64,000 nucleotides of DNA from an uncultured Collinsella sp. Lineage in GTDB: Bacteria > Actinomycetota > Coriobacteriia > Coriobacteriales > Coriobacteriaceae. The translations under genes were made by a program, and so were the position numbers. The DNA lies in NCBI GenBank assembly GCA_900762355.1, contig CAAFGE010000032.1, positions 1 to 64,000 of the forward strand, in the 5' to 3' direction. Under the pieces are notes generated by a model. That model was not told where the DNA came from. It worked only from the letters and a program-made list of their open reading frames with translations, and did no database searches. The stretch's first letter is position 1. Every line of letters starts with the position of its first letter. Shown here piece after piece: positions 54,108 to 62,263 of this stretch.

Positions 54108-54686
54108 ATGCAGGAGCTTGAGGATCGTATTCGCCATGACGGCATCGTAAAGGCCGGTAACGTCCTTAAGGTTGATGCCTTCCTCAACCACCAGTGCGAC
54201 GTTGAGCTGTTCGACCACATGGGTGCCGAGTGGGCCCGTCTGTTCGAGGGTGTCGAGATCAACAAGATCCTGACGATCGAGGCTTCGGGCATTGGCATGG
54301 CTTGCATTGCAGCCCAGCATTTTGGCGGCGTGCCGGTGGTCTTTGCCAAGAAGGCCCAGTCCATCAACCTTGACGGCGAGCAGTATGCCACGACCATCTA
54401 CTCCTTTACCAAGCAGAAGGAGTACCCGGTCATCGTCGGCAAGCGCTTCCTGTCCGAGGGCGACAAGGTCCTGATCATCGACGACTTTTTGGCCAACGGC
54501 TGCGCGCTCGAGGGTCTTATCAAGATCTGCGAGGCTGCGGGTGCCGAGGTGTCCGGTATTGGCATTGCGGTGGAGAAGGGCTTCCAGGGCGGTGGCGATA
54601 AGCTCCGCGAGCGTGGCTTCCGCGTCGAGAGCCTGGCCCGTATCGCCGATATGGACTGTGAGACCGGCGAGATCACCTTCGCCTAA
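54108..54686 (+). CDS. xpt: Xanthine phosphoribosyltransferase
   Basis: Salvages xanthine to XMP using PRPP. The 192 residues start MQELEDRIRHDGIVKAGNVLKVDAFLNHQ-like (split here), and have ILTIEASGIGMACIAA, FAKKAQSINLDGE and the PRPP loop VLIIDDFLANGCALEGLI. No purine riboswitch was found in the 160-nt upstream gap; only a small CGCGG/CCGCG hairpin near 54076-54092. Confidence 0.95.
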   Translation: MQELEDRIRHDGIVKAGNVLKVDAFLNHQCDVELFDHMGAEWARLFEGVEINKILTIEASGIGMACIAAQHFGGVPVVFAKKAQSINLDGEQYATTIYSFTKQKEYPVIVGKRFLSEGDKVLIIDDFLANGCALEGLIKICEAAGAEVSGIGIAVEKGFQGGGDKLRERGFRVESLARIADMDCETGEITFA

Positions 54687-54714
54687 GCGCGCAACACAAG
54701 CGATTGGTATGCGA

Positions 54715-54750
54715 TGTGACAAAGGGGCTTTCCCTTTGTCACATTTTTTT
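54715..54750 (+). terminator. Terminator of xpt
   Basis: TGTGACAAAGGG pairs perfectly with CCCTTTGTCACA over a 5-nt loop, followed by seven T residues. Confidence 0.95.
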
Positions 54751-54770
54751 GTATGAGGGGAGGTGTTGAT

Positions 54771-55151
54771 ATGGATGAGAACAAGATGGGATGGCGCGAG
54801 TATGCGCGCTATGCCGAGATGTCGGTCGAGGATTTGGCGCGCGATTGCGAGGTGCAGGTATTTCGCGCGACGGGTCCGGGCGGACAGGGCGTGAACACGA
54901 CGGACTCTGCGGTGCGCATGAAACATATCCCTTCGGGGATTACCGTGACGGCGCGCGAGAGCCGCAGCCAGTTCCAAAATCGTAGCTGCTGTCTGCGTAA
55001 GCTGCGCGCTGAGCTTGAGCGTCGTGGCCGTCCGCCGCGCCGCCGCGTCAAGACCAAGGTGCCTCAGCGGTCTCGCCAGCGCAGACTCAATGACAAGCAC
55101 TTCAACGCGATTAAAAAGGCCAACCGTCGCAAGCCGGGCAGCGATGAATAG
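54771..55151 (+). CDS. Release-factor-like protein with GGQ motif
   Basis: A 126-residue protein with only the RF-1 peptidyl-hydrolase domain: FRATGPGGQGVNTTDSAVRM includes the catalytic GGQ, followed by SRSQFQNR and a Lys/Arg-rich tail (RRRVKTKVPQRSRQRR). This architecture suggests ribosome rescue (ArfB/YaeJ-like or RF-H-like). ATG 54771 after GAGGGGAGG is preferred to ATG 54753. Confidence 0.85.
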   Translation: MDENKMGWREYARYAEMSVEDLARDCEVQVFRATGPGGQGVNTTDSAVRMKHIPSGITVTARESRSQFQNRSCCLRKLRAELERRGRPPRRRVKTKVPQRSRQRRLNDKHFNAIKKANRRKPGSDE

Positions 55152-55154
55152 CCT

Positions 55155-55234
55155 CCTCATAAGTTGCGGTGAAATAGGGACTGTTTGCGGCTTTAGCTGC
55201 ATAAACAGTCCCTATTTCACCGCAACTTATGAGG
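55155..55234. repeat. REP-like hairpin, family member 2 (32-bp perfect stem)
   Basis: Perfect 32-nt arms (55155-55186 and 55203-55234) with a 16-nt loop fill the 85-nt gap between the converging release-factor-like and lipid kinase genes. The core AGTTGCGGTGAAATA...GG.CTGTTT is shared with the hairpin at 34506-34572. The stem is far longer than needed for termination. Confidence 0.88.
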
Positions 55235-55236
55235 GG

Positions 55237-56199
55237 TTAGCGGGTTGGGTGCCAGACCTCGAGGACGGCGGGAAGGATGTCTACCTCGATGCGCGAGGCG
55301 ACAACGGGCTCGCCGTCGGCCTGGATGGGGTAGTCGGGCTCCTCAAAAGTGAGCTCGGCATGGCGGCAGCGGCGCATGCGAATTGGCGGCAGTTTGGTAT
55401 GGTGGCCGTCTTTGGCCGAGATGAACATAGGCAGGGCAATCGCGCGAGGGACGGGGCCGCATGCGTAGCAGACGTCGAGCATGCCGTCGCAGGGGTCGGC
55501 ATCGGGGCAGATGCGATAGCCCGAGCCATACGTGGGGCCCAGCTGAATCGCCATGATGATCGCCCTCACGCGCTCGGCGGGCGCGCCGTCAAAGCTGGCT
55601 GTCATGGGGTAGTTGCGATAGCGTAGGCCAAACTGCTCAAGTCCCGAGAGGGTGTAGAGCGGCGCGCCTGTCAAGCCGGTCTTTTTGCGCAGCTCGGTGG
55701 TGCCCAGGCCGATGGCGGCATCGATGCCGACCGAAAGCGTCTGGTCGTAGTACTCAACGGTAGCCTCGCCGCTGCCGCTTGCAGGGCTCCACGAGCGAAT
55801 GCGCCCGACGTCCTGACGCTGCAGCTCGCAGGTGAGCAGCGCGCCAAAATCCTTGCCGGAGAAATCGTCGATGTCGAGCGTCTGGGCAAAATCGTTGCCG
55901 GAGCCCACGGGCAGGACAGCAAGAGCGGGGCGGGCGTCCTCCTCTTGCGTCATAAGCCCGTTGACGACCTCGTGGATCACGCCATCGCCGCCAAGGGCGA
56001 TAACGGTGCGATAGCCCTGAGCCTGTGCGGCAAGTCCCTTGGCATGTCCCATGCGCTCGGTTAGCATCAGGTCAAACTGGGATGCGCGTGCAGTCATGTC
56101 CAAAAAGCGCTGCAGGCGCTCGGCAACTTCGTGCGCCGCACCCGACTGGGCTGCTGGGTTGGCGATGATGAGCGTGCGACCAAAATCAGTTGCGTGCAT
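55237..56199 (-). CDS. Diacylglycerol kinase family lipid kinase
   Basis: A 320-residue DagK/YegS-type kinase. The N-terminal IIANPAAQSGAAHEV and the nucleotide-binding VIALGGDGVIHEVVNGL (GGDGT variant with Val) are typical, as is PVGSGNDFAQTL. Family members phosphorylate diacylglycerol, undecaprenol or related lipids at the membrane. ATG 56199 follows GGGAG by 7 nt on the minus strand; an in-frame ATG at 56223 is an alternative. Confidence 0.88.
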   Translation of the reverse strand: MHATDFGRTLIIANPAAQSGAAHEVAERLQRFLDMTARASQFDLMLTERMGHAKGLAAQAQGYRTVIALGGDGVIHEVVNGLMTQEEDARPALAVLPVGSGNDFAQTLDIDDFSGKDFGALLTCELQRQDVGRIRSWSPASGSGEATVEYYDQTLSVGIDAAIGLGTTELRKKTGLTGAPLYTLSGLEQFGLRYRNYPMTASFDGAPAERVRAIIMAIQLGPTYGSGYRICPDADPCDGMLDVCYACGPVPRAIALPMFISAKDGHHTKLPPIRMRRCRHAELTFEEPDYPIQADGEPVVASRIEVDILPAVLEVWHPTR

Positions 56200-56285
56200 G
56201 GGGCGACTCCCGGCGTGTGACATGGCAGTGCGGTCGCGCTCAGGTCGAATTGCCCCCGATTGTGGCTGCACGGCGATTATTACAT

Positions 56286-57707
56286 CTACTCTATCAGGTC
56301 GTTGTGGCGCTCGATAGCATCCGCTACCGTACCGCCCTCATCCACAATAAGCGAACGGCGTTTGGGTGAGATGATGCGCTGAGCGGGGTATACGCCGCGG
56401 TGTCCGCCGGTTAGGTAGCTGATAAAGGCCACGATGACAAAGAACCCGGCGGCCGTGCCGTGGAACAGGTCGATGGCCATCATGCAGGTGGTGATGGGCA
56501 CGTTGAGGCCGGCGCAGAACACACCGAGCATGCCGAGAGCCGCCAGAAAACTGGGGTCGAGTCCGGTAAGGCAACCGAACCAGCCACCGAGTGCCGCACC
56601 GATGCCAAACAGGGGCGTGACCTCGCCGCCTTGGAAGCCCGCGCCCAGAGTGAGCGCCGTGACGACCAGCTTGATGGCTGCGTCCGCCAGGGTGGTGTTG
56701 CCGGCAAATCCGGCGCCGGAAAGCCACGTAGAAAGGCCGGCGTAGTCCCAGGCGTCGAGGAGGGCATAGGCGGCCAAAACCACGAGTGCGCCTATGAGTG
56801 CGCGAACGAGGTAATTGCTGATAAAGCGACCGTACAGGCTCTTGACGGTTCGAACCGACCAGGCAAAGAGGCGTGCCGTCAGACCGAAGATGATGGCGCT
56901 GATAACAACGATGGCAACCGTCCGTGGTGTCATGTTGGGAACGCTGGTGATAACATTCGCCTCGTACTCGGTTCCCAAGGCAAGCGACGTAAAGTAGCCG
57001 GTAAACGACGCGACCAGGCAATAGATGCCCGCGGTGTAGTCGATCTTGCCGATAAAGCACATCTCCATGCCAAAGAACGCGCCGGCAAGGGGCGAACCGA
57101 ATACGGCACCAAAGGCCGACGAGATGCCGGCGAGCATGAGGTCGTGGTGGTCATACTTTTTGAGGTGGGCGAGGCTCGAGATGTTGCTGGCGATGGTGCC
57201 GCCGATCTGCACTGCGGCCCCCTCGCGACCGGCCGATCCGCCCGTTAGGTGTGTGAGCGTGGAGCACACAAACGTGAGGACGGCCATGCGCATATGGATG
57301 AGGCGTGTGCCCAGAGCGGAGTCGATGACCAGGTTGTTGCCACGCTTTGCGGCGAGACCGTGGTTCTTGTAGACCCATGCGGTGGCCATGCCCACAACGG
57401 GAAGCAAGGCGTAGACCCACACATGGTGCTCGCGATAGTCGGTCGCGATATTCAGCGAGGCCAAAAACGCCCAAGCGGCAACGCCCATGGCGAGCGAGAC
57501 GATGACGACGAGTGCGAGCAACTTGGCGCTCGCGAGTAGGTTGCGGGCGTTGCGGCGCGTGTCGGCAGCCAAGAGATGCTCAGAGCGGGTGAGCTGATGC
57601 CTGCCTGCCGTGATGACGTCGTTCAGGGAGAAAAAACCGCCTTCGTCGAGCGGCTGGGAATGATCCTGCGCTTCGTTTGCGCTTTCGGGTTTGTCGTTAT
57701 GAGCCAT
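56286..57707 (-). CDS. CLC family anion channel or antiporter
   Basis: A 473-residue CLC protein with about ten membrane helices after a 75-residue cytoplasmic N terminus. GGSAGREGAAVQIGG carries the gating glutamate. The usual GSGIP selectivity motif is not present; KRGNNLVIDSAL occupies that area, and GFQGGEVTPLFGIGA replaces GxFxP. These changes recall the fluoride-exporting CLC-F group, but that is only a resemblance. ATG 57707 has GAGGAA nearby upstream on the minus strand. Confidence 0.85.
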   Translation of the reverse strand: MAHNDKPESANEAQDHSQPLDEGGFFSLNDVITAGRHQLTRSEHLLAADTRRNARNLLASAKLLALVVIVSLAMGVAAWAFLASLNIATDYREHHVWVYALLPVVGMATAWVYKNHGLAAKRGNNLVIDSALGTRLIHMRMAVLTFVCSTLTHLTGGSAGREGAAVQIGGTIASNISSLAHLKKYDHHDLMLAGISSAFGAVFGSPLAGAFFGMEMCFIGKIDYTAGIYCLVASFTGYFTSLALGTEYEANVITSVPNMTPRTVAIVVISAIIFGLTARLFAWSVRTVKSLYGRFISNYLVRALIGALVVLAAYALLDAWDYAGLSTWLSGAGFAGNTTLADAAIKLVVTALTLGAGFQGGEVTPLFGIGAALGGWFGCLTGLDPSFLAALGMLGVFCAGLNVPITTCMMAIDLFHGTAAGFFVIVAFISYLTGGHRGVYPAQRIISPKRRSLIVDEGGTVADAIERHNDLIE

Positions 57708-57917
57708 ACGTTCCTCTTTTAGGTTGCAACGCAAGCATTATAAAACGCGGTAAACGCGACGAGCCGGTGGGTTGGTTTCCATTCTGTTTCGCGGCCTGCA
57801 ACCGACAGGTGTATTTGCGGGTACAGGCCGAGTCGCGGTCGTGCGTCGGGGGATTATACTGAGACAAGCATAAAGAATCGGCGCCCCTGTTGTGCGCCGT
57901 GGCATTAAGAGGTGCAT

Positions 57918-59180
57918 ATGGCAGAGAAACTCATTCCGCTGGAGGACGCGCAGTCGATTGTTCTGTCGCACGTTGCTCCGACCGATCTCGTCGAGATTCC
58001 CGTGTGGCAGGCCGCCGGTCTTCCCTTGGCCGAGGACGCGGTGGCCGATATCGACATCTCGCCGTTTGCCAACAGTGCCATGGACGGGTATGCCGTGCGC
58101 TCGGCGGACTTGGCGCAGGCGTCTGGCGAGGCGCCGGTGACGCTCGACGTTATCGGACACGAGGCTGCGGGACATATGTTTGAGGGCGTAATCGGCGCTG
58201 GCGAGACGGTCCGCATCATGACGGGCGCGCCGGTACCCGAAGGTGCCGATGCCGTGGTGAAATACGAGATCGTCGATGTGCTCGACGGTGACGGCAACGA
58301 GGGCTCGCGTGTGAGGTTCTCGGCGCCGGCCAAGGTGGGGGAGAACGTTCGCTCTGCTGCTGAGGAGGCCCATGCCGGCGATGTTGTGATGCACGCCGGC
58401 GAGGTCGTGGCTCCGGCGGGCGCGGGTCTGCTGGCAAGTGCCGGATACGCGAGCGTGAAGGTGCACGCTGCCCCACGTGTGGGCATCATCTCGCTGGGCA
58501 CGGAGCTGGTCGCGCCGGGTGAGCTGCCGGCGCGCGGGCAGATTCGCGACTCCAACTCCTCGGCGCTGATGGCCGAGGCGCTCGATGCCGGCGCCGAGCC
58601 CGTGTTCTACGGCATTGCGCCCGATGATGAGCAGGCGATTGCCGATCTGGTGCATCGCGCCGTGCAGGAGTGCGATTTTGTCATTACGAGCGGTGGCGCC
58701 TCGGCGGGCGACTACGATTTCGTGACGGCGCTCGTCCGGCGCGAGGGCGAGGTGCTGTTTGACCGCATCTCGATGCGTCCCGGCAAGGCCATCACGTTTG
58801 GCTTGCTCGGAGGTAAGCCCTACCTGGGGCTTTCAGGCAATCCGGCCGCGGCGTATGTGGGCTTTGAGATGCTCGCTCGTCCGGCGATCCGCAAGATGCG
58901 CGGCTTTGCCGAGGGTGCGCGTCCCGTGCAGCAGGCGATATTGACGCACTGCGTGAAGAAGCGCCAGGACCGACGCTTCTTCGATCGCGCCACGGTTTTG
59001 CGCGACCCCGAGACCGGTGAGCTGTTGGTGACCGAGGCCAAGACGCAGAATTCGGCGCTGCTCGGCACGATGCAGCGGGCCAACTGCCTGCTGCGTATTG
59101 ACGAAGGGCCGTGTGAGCTCAAGCCGGGCGACGTCGTGGACGTCGTGCGCGTCGACCTGCCTGAGGGAACGGTGCTATAG
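57918..59180 (+). CDS. moeA: Molybdopterin molybdenumtransferase MoeA
   Basis: MoeA inserts molybdate into adenylylated molybdopterin. The 420 residues show SPFANSAMDGYAVRS, MTGAPVPEGADAVVKYE, GIISLGTELVAPGE, ITSGGASAGDYDFV, and LSGNPAAAYVGFE in the order expected for domains III, II and IV. ATG 57918 follows AAGAGG by 5 nt; GTG 57912 is also in frame. moaB/mog follows 10 nt downstream. Confidence 0.96.
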   Translation: MAEKLIPLEDAQSIVLSHVAPTDLVEIPVWQAAGLPLAEDAVADIDISPFANSAMDGYAVRSADLAQASGEAPVTLDVIGHEAAGHMFEGVIGAGETVRIMTGAPVPEGADAVVKYEIVDVLDGDGNEGSRVRFSAPAKVGENVRSAAEEAHAGDVVMHAGEVVAPAGAGLLASAGYASVKVHAAPRVGIISLGTELVAPGELPARGQIRDSNSSALMAEALDAGAEPVFYGIAPDDEQAIADLVHRAVQECDFVITSGGASAGDYDFVTALVRREGEVLFDRISMRPGKAITFGLLGGKPYLGLSGNPAAAYVGFEMLARPAIRKMRGFAEGARPVQQAILTHCVKKRQDRRFFDRATVLRDPETGELLVTEAKTQNSALLGTMQRANCLLRIDEGPCELKPGDVVDVVRVDLPEGTVL

Positions 59181-59190
59181 GAGGAACGCT

Positions 59191-59670
59191 ATGGAGTTGA
59201 AAATTTCGATCGTGACGTGCTCGGATACGCGCGATCTTGCGCAGGACGAGGCTGGAGCCGCGCTCGAGGAGCTCATCGAGGCGCAGGGATGGACGGTTGC
59301 CTCACATGTGGTCGTGCGCGACGACGTTAGCGAGATCGGTGATGCCATTGTGGAAGCTGCCGATGCGTGCCACGCCAATGTCGTGCTCACCTGCGGCGGC
59401 ACGGGTCTTTCGATGCGCGACGTGACACCCGAGGCGACGCGTGCCGTCTGTGACCGTGATGTGCCGGGTGTCGCCGAGGCAATCCGTGCCTACTCGATGA
59501 CCAAGACGCGCCGCGCCATGCTCTCGCGCGCCGTGTGCATGCAGCGTGGGCATACGCTTGTCATCAACTTTCCGGGATCCACGAAAGCGGCCCGCGAAAG
59601 CTGGGAGGCCGTGAGCGATCAGCTGGAGCATGCGGCCCAAATGACGGCGGGCGGCGGACATACCAACTAA
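59191..59670 (+). CDS. MoaB/Mog family molybdenum cofactor protein
   Basis: A 159-residue molybdopterin adenylyltransferase-like protein. Motifs are VTCSDTRDLAQDEAG, LTCGGTGLSMRDVTPEAT and INFPGSTKAARESW, which form the molybdopterin site. Mog/MoaB prepares molybdopterin-AMP for MoeA. AGGAGG lies 6 nt before the ATG. It forms an operon with moeA. Confidence 0.93.
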   Translation: MELKISIVTCSDTRDLAQDEAGAALEELIEAQGWTVASHVVVRDDVSEIGDAIVEAADACHANVVLTCGGTGLSMRDVTPEATRAVCDRDVPGVAEAIRAYSMTKTRRAMLSRAVCMQRGHTLVINFPGSTKAARESWEAVSDQLEHAAQMTAGGGHTN

Positions 59671-59760
59671 GCGGTTTACCTGCGGCGGGGCGACCAGAAC
59701 GGCTGCTCCGCTTTTGTTTTCCGCCGAAGCGACGCCAAGGTGCACGGCAACTCGAAACTA

Positions 59761-59813
59761 TATTCTCTGGCGAGAATAATTTCTCACTATCATTATTCTC
59801 GTAGAAGTATAAT
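59761..59813 (+). promoter_or_regulatory. modA promoter with palindromic operator
   Basis: TATTCTC (59761-59767) and GAGAATA (59772-59778) form a palindrome with a 4-nt centre. GAGAATAAT (59772-59780) also pairs with ATTATTCTC (59792-59800). A consensus -10 TATAAT is at 59808-59813, with a poor -35. The third half-site overlaps the spacer, so a repressor could block the promoter. The sequence does not match the known E. coli ModE box. Confidence 0.6.
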
Positions 59814-59873
59814 CTGATTGCAGTTTAAAGCCCGCGGTGGGGTACCCGGGCACAAGGTCCGAAAGGGTTGAAT

Positions 59874-60749
59874 ATGTTCGATATGGTTTCACGCCGCGGT
59901 TTTGTCTCGCTTTCTGCTGCCGCTGCCGCCGGCTTTGGCCTTGCTGGCTGCTCGGGCAACAAGACGTCCGAGCCCGCTGGTTCCGATGCCGGCTCCGCCA
60001 AGTCTTCCTCTAAGAAGAAGGCTGTCGAGCTGCAGGTCTTTGCCGCCAACTCGCTCGAGAAGGCCCTGCCCGAGGTTCAGGAGCTCTACACCGAGCAGAC
60101 CGGTACTACCTTTGCCGACACGCAGTTTAAGGGCTCCGGGGACCTTGTCGAGCAGATGCGCGCCGGTGCTGCGGTCGACGTGCTCATCACGGCCTCCAAG
60201 GGCACCATGGATGACGCTGAGGCCGTCGAGCTCGTCGACACCGGCACCCGTGAGGATATGTTCGTCAACGACCTCGTGATTATTCGCGCTGAGGGCTCCG
60301 ACACCAAGATCGAGGCCATTGCCGACGTCGCGAACCTGGACGGCAAGATCGCCATTGGCGACGCCAAGACCGTCCCCGCCGGCAAGTACGCCAACCAGGC
60401 CCTGGCCTCCGTGGGCCTCTACACCGGCACCGAGGGCGACGACGGCGAGTATGCTCCCGAGATCTCCGACAAGGTCGCACTGGCCGACAAAGTTGGTACC
60501 GCCGCCGCCTATGTGTCCACAGGCGACTGCGTGGCTGGTTTTGTCTACAGCTCCGATATCTTCCGCTACGACGGCATCGAGGAGGCCTTCGTGTGCCCCG
60601 AGGATTCGCACAAGCCCATCGTGTACCCCGGCGCTGTCGCCGATAGCTCCGAGCACGCCGACGATGCCAAGGCATTCATCGACTTCTGTCTGACCAACAA
60701 GAAAGCTCAGAAGATTTGGGCTAAGTACGGCTTTGAGCTTTCCGAGTAG
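59874..60749 (+). CDS. modA: Molybdate ABC transporter substrate-binding protein ModA
   Basis: Binds molybdate or tungstate outside the cell. The 291 residues begin with a twin-arginine-type motif SRRGFVSLS, a hydrophobic stretch and a lipobox LAGC, suggesting a Tat-exported lipoprotein. The mature part has FAANSLEKALPEV and GSGDLVEQMRAGAAVDVLITAS, both ligand-binding segments. ATG 59874 has GAAAGGG 6 nt upstream. modB and modC follow. Confidence 0.93.
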   Translation: MFDMVSRRGFVSLSAAAAAGFGLAGCSGNKTSEPAGSDAGSAKSSSKKKAVELQVFAANSLEKALPEVQELYTEQTGTTFADTQFKGSGDLVEQMRAGAAVDVLITASKGTMDDAEAVELVDTGTREDMFVNDLVIIRAEGSDTKIEAIADVANLDGKIAIGDAKTVPAGKYANQALASVGLYTGTEGDDGEYAPEISDKVALADKVGTAAAYVSTGDCVAGFVYSSDIFRYDGIEEAFVCPEDSHKPIVYPGAVADSSEHADDAKAFIDFCLTNKKAQKIWAKYGFELSE

Positions 60750-60817
60750 TTCGGCTTGGCGCGATAATTCCATCGTTTTGTTTTTCACTCCGTCCTTGTA
60801 TTCGCTTGGAGCTTTTC

Positions 60818-62260
60818 GTGCTTAATAGATTCCGCATGTTTGTCGCCTGTGCTTTGACCTTCGCGCTTTGCTGGATGCCGGGATTTGCGTTTGCCGGGGA
60901 CGCTGAGGACGGGGCCCAGGTTGCTGCGACCGCCCATGGGCTTTCCTATGGGATCGAGGGTTTTGAGCGGTTGGCCAAGGGGACCGCTCGTGCCATGGAG
61001 GGCCAGCCTGAGGGCTACCGGTTTCCCGTTGACGAGGACGTGGACCTTGTAGTGGCGCCTGCTGCCGATCGCGTTGTGGTGTGGATATCGCCTAAGGCGG
61101 TCGAGAAGTATGGATTGGATCCGCAGGATAACGAGTGCGTATCGGGTCTCAAAGCCCTCGTCTGCAAGCTCGACAGCGCAAACTGCATGGGAGGTGCGCA
61201 GCTAGGGGACGCGGATCTTCCTTGGTATGTCACGGCGGAAACAACGTTTGACGCCGGCGGGTATACCTATGGCTTTGACGAGCGCGGTGCGGATGGGGAC
61301 CGCTATGTAGTGATTGCATCAGCCTCGGGTGATGCCAAGGGCGGCGCGCGTTGGCTTGATAGCGCTCAAATGGTAGAGGCATCGTCTGTCGTGTTGCGGG
61401 ATGAGCAGGGGCCCTTGACCTCTCTGGCCTCCTTTTTGGGTGACATCGACTATCGCCCGTTTTGGGTGTCTATCAAAACGAGCGGCCTTGCCCTCGTTAT
61501 TGCCTTTGCGCTGGGCCTGTTTGCCGCATGGAAGACCATGGGTACAACAAGCCGCATCAAGGGCCTGCTCGATTCGGTCTTTACGATTCCTATGGTGCTG
61601 CCGCCCACGGTCTGCGGCTTTCTGCTCCTCATGCTGTTTGGTCGATCGACCGGGGTCGGTCGGTGGCTTATCGCGCATGGCATCTCGATCGTCTTTACGT
61701 GGCCCGCGGCGGTGATATCCGCCGTGGTGGTGTCGTTTCCCCTGGTCTACCGCACGGCGCTCGGAGCCTTCGAGAGCCTCGACACGCAGATGCTCGACGC
61801 CGCGCGAACCTTGGGATGGTCCGAACGTCGCATCTTTGCCAAGCTCATGATGCCGCTCGGCTGGCCCTCGATTGCCGCCGGCACGGTGCTCGCCTTCGCG
61901 CGTGCCATGGGCGAGTTTGGCTGCACCCTGTTCTTTGCGGGCAACTACGCCGGCATTACCCAGACCATCCCCATTGCCATCTACTTTGAGTGGATGGGCG
62001 GCAACACGTCGGTGGCGCTCTTTTGGGTCATCGTCGTAATTGTGTTCAGTTTCCTGGTCATTCTGTTCATCAACATGTACACGGCGCATTCGCAAAAGTA
62101 TCGCGAGCGGGGCCTTTCCCGTGCGGAGCGCAAGCAGGCCAAAAATCTCGCCGGACAGGGCGATTCGCTCGACCCGGCGGGCGGCGATGCCTTGCGTATC
62201 GATCGCGAGGCGCTGGACGAGCTCATGCGCGATGATGCGGCGCCGCAGGGAGGTCGATAA
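60818..62260 (+). CDS. modB: ModB permease fused to an N-terminal extracytoplasmic domain
   Basis: A 480-residue protein, about twice the usual ModB length. The N terminus has a signal-like helix (FVACALTFALCWMPGFAFAG), then about 180 residues without recognised homology, predicted outside the cell, with three cysteines and many Asp/Gly. From about residue 214 the standard permease begins: five to six helices, PMVLPPTVCGFLLL, and the EAA loop LDAARTLGWSERRIFAKLMMP. The C-terminal 60 residues are cytoplasmic and charged. GTG 60818 has GGAG 6 nt upstream; TTG 60806 and ATG 60836 are alternatives. Confidence 0.85.
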   Translation: MLNRFRMFVACALTFALCWMPGFAFAGDAEDGAQVAATAHGLSYGIEGFERLAKGTARAMEGQPEGYRFPVDEDVDLVVAPAADRVVVWISPKAVEKYGLDPQDNECVSGLKALVCKLDSANCMGGAQLGDADLPWYVTAETTFDAGGYTYGFDERGADGDRYVVIASASGDAKGGARWLDSAQMVEASSVVLRDEQGPLTSLASFLGDIDYRPFWVSIKTSGLALVIAFALGLFAAWKTMGTTSRIKGLLDSVFTIPMVLPPTVCGFLLLMLFGRSTGVGRWLIAHGISIVFTWPAAVISAVVVSFPLVYRTALGAFESLDTQMLDAARTLGWSERRIFAKLMMPLGWPSIAAGTVLAFARAMGEFGCTLFFAGNYAGITQTIPIAIYFEWMGGNTSVALFWVIVVIVFSFLVILFINMYTAHSQKYRERGLSRAERKQAKNLAGQGDSLDPAGGDALRIDREALDELMRDDAAPQGGR

Positions 62261-62263
62261 GCT

